Shown here one piece after another: positions 23,380 to 34,732 of a stretch of 64,000 bases of DNA. The position numbers and the translations under genes are program-made. Each line of letters starts with the position of its first letter. The first letter of the stretch is position 1. The notes beneath the pieces were generated by a model. The model was not told where the DNA came from and made no database searches. It was given only the letters and a program-made list of their open reading frames with translations. Location of the stretch: assembly GCF_905171775.1 (NCBI RefSeq), contig NC_053490.1:86516286-86580285 (forward strand). The letters run 5' to 3'. Source of the DNA: Rana temporaria. Taxonomy: Eukaryota > Chordata > Amphibia > Anura > Ranidae.

Positions 23380-24160
23380 CCTCCCTGGCGGTATGATTAT
23401 TTCAGATTTTAGGTGCTGAAAGCGGTACCATTATTTTGCATGGAAATTTGGCGTTTTATATTGTAGGTCTGCAATTCTTGGGAATAGCTCACTTAAATCC
23501 GTCCAAACAAGAGTCTAGTAGACATCCTGGGTATAATAAAATTTGAAACAAAATCATAAATTACAATATAATAAATACATATAAATAATTATAAAAAATA
23601 ATATAATAATAATTAAACGTATTACTTTTAATTTTTTGATGACGAATTTTCCCACAAATCACTATTGCTCAATTCTGCAAGTGATTCTAATTTATTATCG
23701 CTGGTCTAAAACCACTTTTGACATAAAGGGACACTTTTGGTTGCTATGGACAATCTCCAGTTTCCAGGCAGAAAGAACTGTTTTTATTATATAAAAGTGC
23801 ATGCAGGACACTGGGCAGACCACTAGGGACAAAGGGGTGTGTATTTTTTTTCATACAGTACTGTAATCTATAAGATTACAGTATACTGTATGTATTGTGT
23901 TTATTTACTTTTTTGAATTTGGCGCCAATCTCCGCCCCTGTGCGTCGTAACGTCGCAGGGAACGGAGCTCGGCGGCACTCGGCAATGTGAATCGAGCGAG
24001 GAGGACACCGCTCGATCACACAGCGGGGAGGCATCACAGGGACAAGGTAAGTAACTTGTGCTTGTGGACACTGCGAGGAGGTCCCGAGTCTGGCTCGGGG
24101 TTACCGCTTTTGGTCCCGAAATTCCACCCCGAGCCAGACTTGGGATTACCACTCAGGGGG
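23380..24160. repeat. piggyBac-type MITE related to the autonomous copy at 62509
   Basis: TTAA at 23376-23379 and 24161-24164. The left end CCTCCCTGGCGGTA nearly equals the left end of the piggyBac at 62509. The right end has the same GAG(T)CTGGCTCGGGG...CCCCGAGCCAGAC hairpin that follows the terminus of that element. 781 bp, non-coding. Confidence 0.82.
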
Positions 24161-24436
24161 TTAATAAAAAACACTATCAGGTTTAGAGTAAGTTGAATGT
24201 TACTGAGACCTTAATATTGCATCAAACAACGGGAATTTCAGATATATGGCCAAGTGTTTTTAACATTTTTTTCTACATGTCTTGTAGTTTTTTTTGTTAA
24301 CTTTTTTGTCTGAGTATACAGTAGATCTATGTTTATGCCATGTGTGTTTGAAACCACTTACTGTTGACTGGCTTACTACTTCTGCTGGTTGTCTATTCCA
24401 AGCATTAACTGCCCTTTCAGTAAAATATTACTTTCT

Positions 24437-24680
24437 AAAGCCTAGTACACACCATCAGAAAATCAGATGAAAAATATCCCTTTCGAAGCAATCGAACGAT
24501 AATCTGATTGTTAGTACACAGCTTCTGAGAGCCGATCACGACCGTTCATCCAAAATTATCCAACGGACAAATGCAACGATTTTCCCCGTATATCAGATCT
24601 AATTTAACGATTTACCTTTCATCAGTACAGTTATCGTCTGAAAAAAATCGGAATACCAATAGTACGCATGCTCGGAAACA
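24437..24680. repeat. MITE half-copy, GTACACACCATCAG variant
   Basis: Left end AGCCTAGTACACACCATCAG after TAA; no right end found. A complementary right half of this variant lies at 44215-44422. Confidence 0.5.
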
Positions 24681-25053
24681 AAATAATACAATACATTACA
24701 TCATATTTACATAGTTGGTAAGGTTGAACAAAAACAGTCTATCCAAAACAGTCCATCAGTTCTAAAGTTGTATTCTGTTGTATGAGAATTTTCGTAAGTT
24801 GAGTAACCTCTTCATTTTCAATAGGAGACTAGCATGCAAAGAAAACAGACAATAATTTCTTCGATATTCTCATTGTGTGCACGAGATTTAAGATTTATTT
24901 TGAACTTTCCTCAAGTTAGTTTGAGGTCATGCCTCCGTTTTCTTGATTTTGGTTTTACTTTGAAAATGCTGCCCTCCCGAACCTTATTCACCCCTTTGAT
25001 GTATTTGAAGGTTTCAATCATGTCTCATCTTTACTCCAGACTGTAAATATTAT

Positions 25054-25776
25054 GGGCCAGATTCTCATACATTAACGTTGCTCCTGGGCAGCGTAATGTA
25101 TGTGCTGTACGCTACACCGCCGCAGGTTTACAGGTTTACATCCTGATTCTCAGAACACTTACCTGTAAACTTGCGGCGGTGTATCGTTAATTCGCTCGGC
25201 GCAAGCCCGCCCAATTCAAATGGGGCGGGCACCATTTAAATTAGGCGCGCTCCCGCGCCGAGCGTACTGCGCATGCTCCGTCGGGTAAATTACCCGACGT
25301 GCATTGCGCTTAATGACGTCGCCCCGACGTCATTTGCTTAGACGTTTACGTAAATGGCGTCCAGCGCCATTCACGGACGTCTTACGCAAACGACGTATTT
25401 TTTTTAAACTTCGACGCGGGAACGACGGCCATAGTTAACATTGGTTGCCCCTGCTAATAGCAGGGGCAACCTTACGCGTCGCGTACGCTACGGAAACTAC
25501 GTAAATTCTCAGCGTCGGACGCGCGTAGGTTCGGGAATCTCGCGTACTTACCTCATTTGCATAGACGACGGGGAAAACGACGATGCGACACCTAGCGGCG
25601 GGAAAAAAATTACTTTTAAGATCTGACAGCGTAACAGCCTTACGCATGTCAGATCTAATGGGTATCTATGCGCAACTGATTCTAAGAATCAGTCGCATAG
25701 ATACCCGGGGCCAGATGAGGAGTTACGACGGCGCTAATGGTGTTGCGCCGTCGTAACGCCTTTGAGAATCTGGCCC
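25054..25776. repeat. MITE, GGGCCAGATCC family, copy M3
   Basis: Ends GGGCCAGATTCTCA and GAGAATCTGGCCC; flanks TAT and TAA (3 bp, one mismatch). Inner sequence is related to M9. Confidence 0.88.
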
Positions 25777-25854
25777 TAAGTTCCTAAATTCATTCTTGAT
25801 ATGTTTTATTCCCGAGATCTTTCACCAGTTCTGTTACCCAACTCTGGAGTCTTT

Positions 25855-26509
25855 GGGCCAAATCCTCAAAAGGGATACGCAGGCGGAACTGCTGTTCAGC
25901 CTACGTATCCCTGTGCCTATCATTGGAACTGATCCTCAGAAGCAGTTTTCCAAAGATAGGCAGAAGATCCGACATCTGTAAGACACTTACACTGTCAGAT
26001 CTTAGGATGCAGTACCGCATCCGCCGCTGGGGCCATTTCGCATTGAAATGCCGCTTTGCGTATGCAAATGAGGACTTACGGAGATCCACAAAGCTTTTCA
26101 GCTTTGTGTTTTCTGCGTAAGTTTACGTTTGCATACGTAAAATTAGTTCTGCTTTTACAAAGTGTAAACTAGTAACACCTTGTAAAAACAGACCTTTTTT
26201 TCGATCGCCGCGATTTTTTTTAATTTTGAATTTTTTTTTCCGGCGCGTAACTTTTTTTTTACCCGACGCAACTTTATTGTCTCGTCGCAATCCACAAAGC
26301 CCGGCGTAACGTAATTTTGCGCGCTGCCTCATTTAAATTGTCATCGCCCCCTGGATAACAGGACCGCCTTGCCCCGGGAGAATTTAGGTTACACTGCGTG
26401 AAATTTCTAGGTAAGTGCTTTGTGGATCGGGCACTTAGGTAGAAATTTCCCGCCAGTGTAACTTAAATGGGAAAAATTAAGTTAGGCTAGGATTTTGAGG
26501 ATTTGGCCC
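25855..26509. repeat. MITE, GGGCCAGATCC family, copy M4
   Basis: Ends GGGCCAAATCCTCAAAA and TTTTGAGGATTTGGCCC; TSD TTT at 25852-25854 and 26510-26512. M2/M8 subfamily. Confidence 0.88.
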
Positions 26510-26844
26510 TTTCTGTCTTATCAATATTTTTTGTAGGTAAGGTCTCCAGAACAGGACACAGTATTCTAAATGAGGTCTCACTAATTATCTATATAGGGGA
26601 ATCAGGACCTCCTTCTTCCTGCTGGTGACCCCCCTAATGGTGCATCCTATAATTCTATTCACTTGGTTTAAAAAAGTGCATCTTTAGAACTATACCACTC
26701 TATGTAGTAACAAAATAGGGACCCCTCACACTCCCCACACAGGTTGCAGGTTTCCTGGTACAGGTGTGTAAATCAGGATCATTTAGACCTCCTGCTTTAT
26801 CATGTATTGAGAGTCAAGGGCTGGAGGCGCATGCGCGGAGGCGT

Positions 26845-26858
26845 CCAAGATGGCCGCG
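26845..26858 (+). promoter_or_regulatory. YY1-type motif near the L1 5' end
   Basis: CCAAGATGGCCGCG lies 22 bp inside the element. Human L1 has a functional YY1 site, CCAAGATGGCC, in the same position of its 5' UTR. The ATG within it opens a three-codon frame ending TAA at 26860. A second CCAAGATGGC occurs at 27041, inside ORF1 where its ATG is Met25. Function is inferred from the motif only. Confidence 0.55.
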
Positions 26859-26973
26859 TAAGCTAGGAGCTCCGCTCTGCCTCAGCCCCACGCCAGCCCT
26901 AGCACCGGTTTCACGGCGGTGCCAAGACCCCGGAAGGTCGGATTAGATTGGGGAACGCTCGGTCGAGCCCCCC

Positions 26974-28137
26974 ATGTATTGCGGAGCGGTCCGGAGGGGC
27001 CTGGAGGCGAGTTACACGGCGCTAGAGATACAGGCCGATTCCAAGATGGCGGCCGCGCCTCAGCAACAACTACCTCACGCAGGGGGAAACGCTGACCTGA
27101 GGCAAGTGATCGCTCCAGCCACTTTAAATTTCCCTCCTTTGCTGGCACAATGCTCTCCAGGTTCCCTAGCTCCCTCAGCAGCTGCCTTGGGCCCCCAGTC
27201 AGACTCCACACTGCTACATTACAAGGGCCAGGCACAAGGTGTAATACAGGCCTCACCAGCCTCCATGGCTGCTGGTCACTCAGAATCAGAAATACCTCAG
27301 AATGCAGGGGAGCTCTTTTTGAAGTTCTCTGAACTACTTGAACGTGGGTTAGCCCAAACAGCAGTTAACATTACTAAGGAAATACATGCTGACTTCCAGA
27401 ATCTGGGCTCCAGGATGGAGATCATAGAAAATAAATTGGACATCACTATATCCAGAACCAACCAGAACACTGACCAAATACAATCACTTCAGGAACAACT
27501 AGACGTGGCCCTCACTAGAATCGACGACCTCGAAAATCGTTCCAGAAGGGACAATTTTAGGGTGAGGGGTCTCCCTGAATCTGTTACAGACATCCCCAAA
27601 GCTATCCAGGACCTCATCAAAAGCATGATCCCCGCTATTGCACCCCACAAGCTGGAGCTGGACAGGGCCCATAGGTCTCTGGGCCCCCTGAGAAAGGATG
27701 GATCTCCCAGAGATATTATAGTAAAACCCCATTACTTCTCAGTAAAGGAGGAGGTCATGAGGGCATCCCGTCAGCAACCCCGCATATCCTTTCTGGGTCA
27801 GGATATTCAAATCTTTGCTGACATTTCTGCAGCTACTATACAAAAACGCAGATCGCTGAAACCTTTATTGCTGATTTTGTCCCAAAAGGACATCAAATAT
27901 TGGTGGGGATTTCCGTTTGCCTTAAAATTTGCCTTCAAGGGTAAAACTCACGCCTTTACCACGCTATCTGAAGGAGAAAAAATTTTGCTAGCCTTAAAAC
28001 TGATCCCACTGGACTCAGCAATGGACACGTCAAACCTTCCACCAGGTCCTTCCAAACGATCCACCCCGGCAAGTCCTTTATCCCCCACTTGGCACACAAG
28101 CAAAAGCAGACGCACCAAAGACACCACAAAGACTTGA
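26974..28137 (+). CDS. L1-like ORF1 protein (RNA-binding chaperone)
   Basis: 387 residues from the first ATG, or 363 from Met25 (27046), whose context CCAAGATGG is a good Kozak site; I think Met25 is at least as likely. A Pro/Ala-rich N-terminus is followed by a coiled coil at about 115-190 (heptads through IHADFQNLGSRMEIIENKLD). Next comes an RRM-like core beginning SRRDNFRVRGLPES, with LELDRAHRSLGP, then the C-terminal domain (ISFLGQDIQIFADISAATIQ; FPFALKFAFKGK). The tail is basic. L1 ORF1p trimers coat element RNA and act as nucleic-acid chaperones. The frame is intact. Confidence 0.9.
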   Translation: MYCGAVRRGLEASYTALEIQADSKMAAAPQQQLPHAGGNADLRQVIAPATLNFPPLLAQCSPGSLAPSAAALGPQSDSTLLHYKGQAQGVIQASPASMAAGHSESEIPQNAGELFLKFSELLERGLAQTAVNITKEIHADFQNLGSRMEIIENKLDITISRTNQNTDQIQSLQEQLDVALTRIDDLENRSRRDNFRVRGLPESVTDIPKAIQDLIKSMIPAIAPHKLELDRAHRSLGPLRKDGSPRDIIVKPHYFSVKEEVMRASRQQPRISFLGQDIQIFADISAATIQKRRSLKPLLLILSQKDIKYWWGFPFALKFAFKGKTHAFTTLSEGEKILLALKLIPLDSAMDTSNLPPGPSKRSTPASPLSPTWHTSKSRRTKDTTKT

Positions 28138-28828
28138 ACTAATCATCATAGCGGTCTCGCCCGCTGTTCTGGAAATTTTCCTCCGCTTGGTGCTTTTAAC
28201 GGAGGATATTATACCTGTTAGGTATAGTGTATCTGGGTTCTCTATCCGTGGCTGGGGACCCATGAAATACCCAGAAAAGGGAAAGAAGGGAAAGGGGAAA
28301 GATTTTCTTTTTTTCCTGTTTTGGAGACTGTTTTGTTTTCTAGTTACATGTTCTTTGCACTGACCGTGATCCGTACATTCTACTGTTGAGCCGTGATAGT
28401 ATATATTTAGAGTGTTATATGATAAGCTACTGTCTTCTTGTTGACTCTAAAGGGTTGATAGGGGCTGAGGCAGTTGCCTTGCGCCTCAGATCACACCTGG
28501 ACGGGGACTATGTCGCTGTCGGGGTTTGGTCCTGTAGCCCGAGTTAAGGGCTACGTTACTGTTTTGTCTGACGAAGGTGGATGGGATCTATCTCCCCTCC
28601 ATGTTCGTTGTGAAGACATATTTCATATTTTACAATGTATTATTTCTACTTTTGTTTGTTCTTTTATCTTTCTTCTTACTAACCTTTTTTCCTTGATTGC
28701 CAGTTCGTGCATGTGTCATCTTACATATAGTGTTCCAGGCCTCGGCTCCGGTCTTGTCTCGCTCTGCTGTCTCCCATGCCTCCATGTCGATGGGGTAAGT
28801 TCCAAATTGCACCCACTTTTTTTCCCCA

Positions 28829-31800
28829 ATGACCGCACCACATAACTTGACTTTGCCGAACCTGGTTAGAGTTGCCTCACACAATGTTCAGGGCTTGAAT
28901 TAGCCCGTCAAGAGAAGGAAGGTGTTTCAGTCCTACCATTCCCGGAGGATGTCAGTTATCTTATTACAAGAGACACATTTTCCGACCACTTACACACCCT
29001 CCTTTCTCCATGCGCAATATCCACAATTTTTTCTGGCTAATGCCGAGGATAAAACGAGAGGGGTGGCTATCCTCTTTGCGAAATTTTGCAAATTTAACCC
29101 GCTCCTGATTCACAGAGATCCTAATGGTAGATTCTTGTTGGTTAAGGGGGAATTGGATGGACTTCTAGTGTCATTTATTTCATACTATGCTCCCAACAGA
29201 GGACAGACCGAATTTTTTAAAACTATGTTTGATACCTTAGTTCCTCTCTTGGAGGGAATGATAGTGTGTGGAGGAGACTCCAACATTGCATTCGACCTAA
29301 GCTTGGACAAATCCAGACCTATAGCTACAGCATTGACACGCCCAACTAGAGCTAGCTCACACATAGCAAAACTGATATATCAGCATAACCTGGTAGACAT
29401 TTGGAGGGAACTCAATCCAAACAAAAAGGACTACTCCCACTATTCTCACCCGCATCGTTCGTACTCTAGGATTGACCATATATTCATATCTGCTAGACAT
29501 ATTCCCATGGTCACGAAAGCTAACATAACGGACACAGCCCTATCGGACCACTCCATGGTGATTTGCTCGCTACAAACTCAAAACTCAGATTCTCACAAAT
29601 CACACTGGAAATTAAACGAAACTTTACTACACGACCCTATTGTGGTTTCAGAGATTGATGGGGCCATCAGGGAATATTTTGTACTTAATAGCGTTGAGGG
29701 GACCTCGGCCGAGATATTGTGGGCAGCTCACAAAGCTACCATTCGTGGCAGGATCATACAGATAGCCTCTAAAAAAAAGAAGGAAAAGTCTGCGGAGGTG
29801 ATGAAGCTTGAGAAAGACTTTTTAACCCTGCGCAGACAACATAAGAAGGATCAGACGGCGGTTCAGGCCTCGCAGCTCGACGCCGCTCGACTAGCTTTAA
29901 ATTTAGCTTTGACAGTTAGGGCGGAACGTTCGCTAAATTGGTCCAGTGCTAGATTTTACTTATATAGGAACAAAATGAACACGATGCTAGCCACCAAGCT
30001 CTCGCCGAGGTTTCGTTCGTTCGCTCTACCCAAGATTAAGACCAGGGACGGGACAACAACCCTTAACCCCAAACGCATACTGCAAGAATTTGAAACCTTC
30101 TATACCTCCCTTTATCGGGGGTCAGGGATGGCCGGACATTCCGAGATTAATTCCTTTTTGGACCGGTTATTGATCCCGAACCTACAGGAGAGTCATGTAG
30201 ACTTGATGGAGGCACCGATCTCCATAGAAGAAACTATAGAGGTTATTAAGGGACTTAAGGATGGTTCGGCCCCTGGACCAGATGGTTTCTCAGTCCCATA
30301 TTACAAGACTTTCTACGAAACCTTGGCTCCTCACCTCACTAAATTCTTTAATTCAAAACGGGGGAGGGAGGGCGGTTCCATGCACCCAAATTTAAATGAG
30401 GCGTTTATCTCAGTCATCCCCAAACCAGATAAGGACTCGGAGCTCGTTGAAAATTACAGACCTATATCACTAATCAATAACGACTTAAAAATATTGACCA
30501 AGATACTAGCCAACAGGTTAAATTCATTTATAAAAATATATATTCATAGGGACCAGGTTGGATTTGTCCCTGGTAGACAGGGCCCTGACCAGGTGAGGCG
30601 AGCAATCGATATTATTTCTCTGCTTCAGTCGGGCTGGGATGGGAACCCGCGGCAGGAAGGACTCCTCCTTTCTTTAGACCTACGAAAGGCGTTCGACTCT
30701 ATAACGTGGGATTACCTCTTTGAGACTCTGCGACGCTGGGGTTTTGGAGAACAATTCCGGGGGTTGTTGAAATCTTTATACTCTGAACCCAGTGCACGGG
30801 TCAAATTACAGGGTTTTTTTTCGGGCTCCATTAGTATTGCTAGAGGTACTAGACAGGGCTGTCCATTGTCCCCCTTGATTTTCGCAATAGCGATTGAGAC
30901 ACTTGCTATTGCGATCAGGTCGGATCCGGATATTAGGGGGGTATCTTGCGGCTCCCAAATCCATAAATGCGCTCTCTTTGCAGACGACCTTCTTCTGTAT
31001 ATCTCTTCCCCGACCACCTCTCTTCCAATTCTTTGCAACTTATTGGAGTCCTTCGGGAAAATTTCGGGTTTGCGGGTGAATTGGAATAAATCTCAAGCCT
31101 TAAACATTTCCACCCTCCCCTCGGTGATCAATCACTTGAAACCCTATTATGAGTTCCAGTGGGCCGAATCATCCATTCGTTACCTAGGCATAAACCTTAC
31201 AACCAAAATTGAACATCTCTACCAGGCTAATTATCCACCTATATTTCGGAAACTAGAGCTAGACTTACAGACGTGGGCTCGACACAAACTTTCGTGGACA
31301 GGTAGGGTTAATGCAGTCAAAATGACTCTCCTACCAAGGTTACTCTACTTGTTCAGATCTCTACCAATAGCGGTTAAAAAAGACCAACACTACAGAGTAA
31401 AATTCTGAAATTCATTTGGGAGGGCAAAGGTTATAGAGTGGCACAAAATGTTCTTTACGGGCTCAGAACACAAGGAGGTCTTGGACTACCAAATCTGTTT
31501 AAATACTACCAAGCAGCCAGACTAGCACAATTTTCTGCTATTTTTGCGGAATGTGAAAAACCAGAGTGGATAGATATGGAAGGTTTTGCGATCCCTAGCC
31601 TCTCAATAGAGAGCCTTTTTTGGTCATCACAAAAATCTAGACCTTCGATACTGTCCCCTACATTGTCGTAATCTTTTAGACTCTGGGATGGCCTGAGACA
31701 CCTTCCTTCTTTAGTCTCGGAGACTAAGCCTTTGACACGGATCTTTCTCAACCCACAGTTTCCTATAGGGATGGACATTTCAGCTTTCCAATGGTGGCTG

Positions 31801-32670
31801 GACAAAGGGATCTATAGAATAGGCGACTTTTTGACAGCCACGGGCCCACTTTCACTGGAGCATTGTGTGAGGACACTTGATTTACCGCTATCGGAAAGAG
31901 CCCGGCACACCCAAATTTCTAACTTTGTTTCATCCCACTGGTCTGACAATTTCAGGCACGCAACTCTTACTAGTTACGAAAGTTGGTGTAAACAAATGAA
32001 GGAACACAAGGGGGGAATATCCATATTATACAGAGCTCTGTCCGAGGTTTCCACAAAATTCTCATACATGGAGGCATGGGAGAGGGATCTGCGGATGACC
32101 TGGGACCTGAATAGATGGCACAAGGTAGGTTTGAAAACTTTCAAAGGTCTAGTGAATACTTCCTTAGCTGAAGCTAACATAAAGGTTCTGATGCGGTGGT
32201 ACCTGGTACCCAGTAGATTGGCTGCGATGTTTCCTACGTCTTCCCCATTATGCTTTCGCAACTGTCAAACGCATGGCACGATGCTACACGTTTGGTGGGA
32301 GTGTCCCAGAATCAGGGGATTCTGGAACAGAATCTTTTGCCTTATCAGAAAAGTTACGGGAGTACAGGTGGAGAAATCCCCGCATATCGCTCTGCTAGCT
32401 TCCGAAATTCCTCGAGTCTCCAAACCCATACAAAAACTGATAGCTTTCATGCTCATAGGAGCTCAAATCACTCTAGCGGCAGCCTGGAAGCAACCTAGGG
32501 TCTCGTTCTTAGCAGCTAAGGGGAAGATTTCATGGATCATGACGCAGGAAAAAATGGTCAGCTCTATCTCCAATACCAGGGATAGTTTTGATGCCATATG
32601 GGAACCTTGGGCCAGACATGTGGGCGTTTCCCTATCGCCGGGTCAGGTTCTGACCCCCTCAGGTACTTAA
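28829..32670 (+). pseudogene. L1-like ORF2: APE endonuclease and reverse transcriptase, disrupted
   Basis: The ATG at 28829 starts MTAPHNLTLPNLVRVASHNV, i.e. the first strand of the APE endonuclease, but TAG at 28901-28903 stops it. Downstream the endonuclease continues with LLQETHF, YYAPN, GGDSNIAFD, YSRIDHIFIS and LSDHSMV. The RT follows with IPKPDKDSELVENYRPISL, QVGFVPGRQGPDQ, LSLDLRKAFDSI, GTRQGCPLSPLIF and LFADDLLLYI (catalytic FADD). A frameshift in an A-run near 31376 moves to the frame with ILKFIWEGKGYRVAQN and GGLGLPN. TAA at 31669-31671 is the second stop. The C-terminal Cys/His segment CFRNCQTHGTMLHVWWECP is present. About 1280 codons, normal for L1. Confidence 0.92.
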
Positions 32671-33545
32671 TTGGACTACTGGCAATCAACTCTTTTCTTA
32701 TTGGTTCTTTCCCTTTTTTTTTTTTTTTTTCTTCTCTTTCTTCCTTTTTTCCTTTCCTTCTCCTACGGTCATGATACCTTTAGTACAAGACACGCTTTGA
32801 GATGTTTGTTTTAGTTATTATACTAGTCTTTTAATAGACGACACTTTCGGGGGAACACCCTGGGGGAGGGGGAGAGTTTGGTTGGGGAGTGGGAGGTTCT
32901 TCTACTCACACATCCCTTAGGATACGTCAGGAGGTCTAGAGTTCCTCTCAACATTTTGAGCGGGGTCCGAGGTTATCTAGGGTCACAAAAGTCTCTCATC
33001 GTTATTAAATTTTGCTATCCTTTTATCCGACACAGTATGCTCCCTTTACGGGGTGTCGGTTGAGACTCGGTACGAAAAGCGTTGTTTTGGATCCTCGTCC
33101 CTCTTCAACTCTGGCTACACATAGATGGGTAGGAGATCTCCTACGGGGACATTAATTTATATTTTTATTACTCTCTCTTCATGATGCTAGATTAACTTAA
33201 GATGTACATTGAAATTTGGACTGTATCTTCATTATTTATTGATCGCTGTTTCTTTTTTTTTGTTGTTTTTTTTTTTTTTTTTTTTTCTTCTTGAATGATA
33301 TGTACTGAGTGCTTCATGCTATACTTTGTATGATTTTACTTCTTCATTAATAAAATAAAACTTTAAATAGAGAGTCAAGGGCTTTGGGAGGTTCAGGCCA
33401 GACACTGGAACTTTAGGCCTGCATAAGTACTTTGGTAGCAATACAGAATATTTTATTCATCTTTCATAATTAATCTGTATGGAATGGCTTTACTGAAGAC
33501 AAATAGAACAATATAATATTTTATAACTAATACTGTGTGCACTAT

Positions 33546-34732
33546 GGGGCAGATCCTCAAAGAAATTACGCCGGCGTATCTCTTGATACGCCGCGTAATT
33601 TCAAATTTCCCGCGTCGTATCTATGCTTTGGTATCCACAAAACAAGATACGACGACATCTGGGTTAGATCCGACAGGCGTACGTCTTAGTACGCCGTCGG
33701 ATCTTAGATGCAATTTTCCGGCGGCCGCTAGGTGGCGTTTCAGTCGTATTACGCGTCGAGTATGCAAATTAGCTATTTCCGACGATCCACGAACGTACGA
33801 GCGGCCGTCGCATTTTTTTACGTCGTTTCCGGTCGGCTTTTTCCGGCGTATAGTTAAAGCTGCTATATGGTGGCATACTCAATGTTAAAGCGGTTCTCCA
33901 CCCTAAAGTGAAGTCGCGCTGATCGGCACCCTCCCCCCTTCCGGTGTCACATTTGACACCTTTCAGGGGGGAGGGGGTGCAGATACCTATCTAAAGACAG
34001 GTATTTGCACGCACTTCCGGCCCGGCATTCAGACGGGCATTGCGTTACATCCCTTCGCCCCCCCCCCTTGTGTGCTGGGAACACTCGGCTCCCAGCACAC
34101 AGCGGGAGCCAGTCGGTGGGCGCAGCGCGACTCGCGCATGCGCCGTAGGGAACCAGGCAGTGAAGCCGGAGCGCTTCACTTCCTGGTTCCCGCAGCGTGG
34201 ATGGAGGGGGGAGCAGCAGGGTGACGAGCGATCGCTCGTCCTCTGCTGTGGACGCCGCTGGACTCCAGGACAGGTAAGTGTCCTAATATTAAAATTTAGC
34301 AGCCGCAGTATTTGTAGCTGCTGGCTTTTAATATTTTTTTTTGGCGGAACATCCGCTTTAAGTATGGCCGTCGTTCCCGCGTCTAATTTTGAAAATTTTA
34401 CATCGTTTGCGTAAGTCGTCCGTGAATGGGGATGGACGCCATTTACATTCACGTCGAAAACAATGACGTCTTTGCGACGTCATTTGGAGCAATGCATCCT
34501 GGGAGTTTTTACGGACGCGCATGCGCAGTTCGTTCGGCGCGGGGACGCGCTTCATTTAAATAAAACACGCCCCCTTCCCGCCCAATTTGAATTCCGCCGC
34601 GAGAGATACACTACGCCGCCGTAACTTACGGCGCAAATTCGTTGAGGATTCAAACCAACTCAAAGTAAGTTACAGCGGCGTAGCGTATTTGACATCTGCG
34701 CCGGGCGTAGCGTATGTATGTGGATCTGCCCC
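33546..34732. repeat. MITE, GGGCCAGATCC family, copy M5, with a nested TTAA MITE
   Basis: Ends GGGGCAGATCCTCAAAG and ATGTGGATCTGCCCC; TSD TAT at 33543-33545 and 34733-34735. Interrupted by the element at 33889-34357. Without it the length is about 714 bp, as in M1 and M6. Confidence 0.9.
33889..34357. repeat. TTAA-flanked MITE nested in M5 (469 bp)
   Basis: TTAA at 33885-33888 and 34358-34361; ends AGCGGTTCTCCACC and GGCGGAACATCCGCT. The host site ATG-TTAA-GTATGG is intact at the equivalent place in M1 (near 8114) and M6 (near 49485), proving the duplication of TTAA. piggyBac/Kolobok-type by target site. Confidence 0.9.

Larger units (their letters stand above)
24710..26800 (-). repeat. old LINE-like interspersed repeat, split by two MITEs
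   Basis: Outside M3 and M4, the text (CATAGTTGGTAAGGTTGAAC; TATTTGAAGGTTTCAATCAT; AAGGTCTCCAGAACAGGACA; ACCTCCTTCTTCCTGCTG) reads as one widely dispersed tetrapod repeat in a constant order. I recall it as a CR1-like LINE 3' part in frogs and reptiles but cannot assign the family. It predates M3 and M4. Confidence 0.5.
26823..33369 (+). mobile_element. full-length L1-like non-LTR retrotransposon (6.5 kb)
   Basis: Bounded by a perfect 14-bp TSD GAGAGTCAAGGGCT (26809-26822 and 33370-33383). Order: 5' UTR with a CCAAGATGGCCGCG motif, ORF1 (26974-28137), a 691-bp inter-ORF spacer, ORF2 (28829-32670) with defects, then a 3' UTR with pyrimidine tracts (32705-32765 and 33248-33293) and overlapping AATAAA signals (33349-33359). 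The tail is short and AT-rich rather than a pure poly(A). L1 elements replicate by target-primed reverse transcription. Two stops and one frameshift show this copy is dead in ORF2, yet complete in structure. Confidence 0.93.

Noticed and set aside
26882..27256. 124-codon minus-strand frame opposite L1 ORF1
   Set aside because: Antisense shadow of the GC-rich ORF1 N-terminus; human L1 has an antisense promoter and ORF0, but there is no sequence sign of a comparable gene here.
28474..28845. 123-codon frame in the L1 inter-ORF spacer
   Set aside because: No similarity to known L1 proteins and it overlaps the true ORF2 start in another frame.
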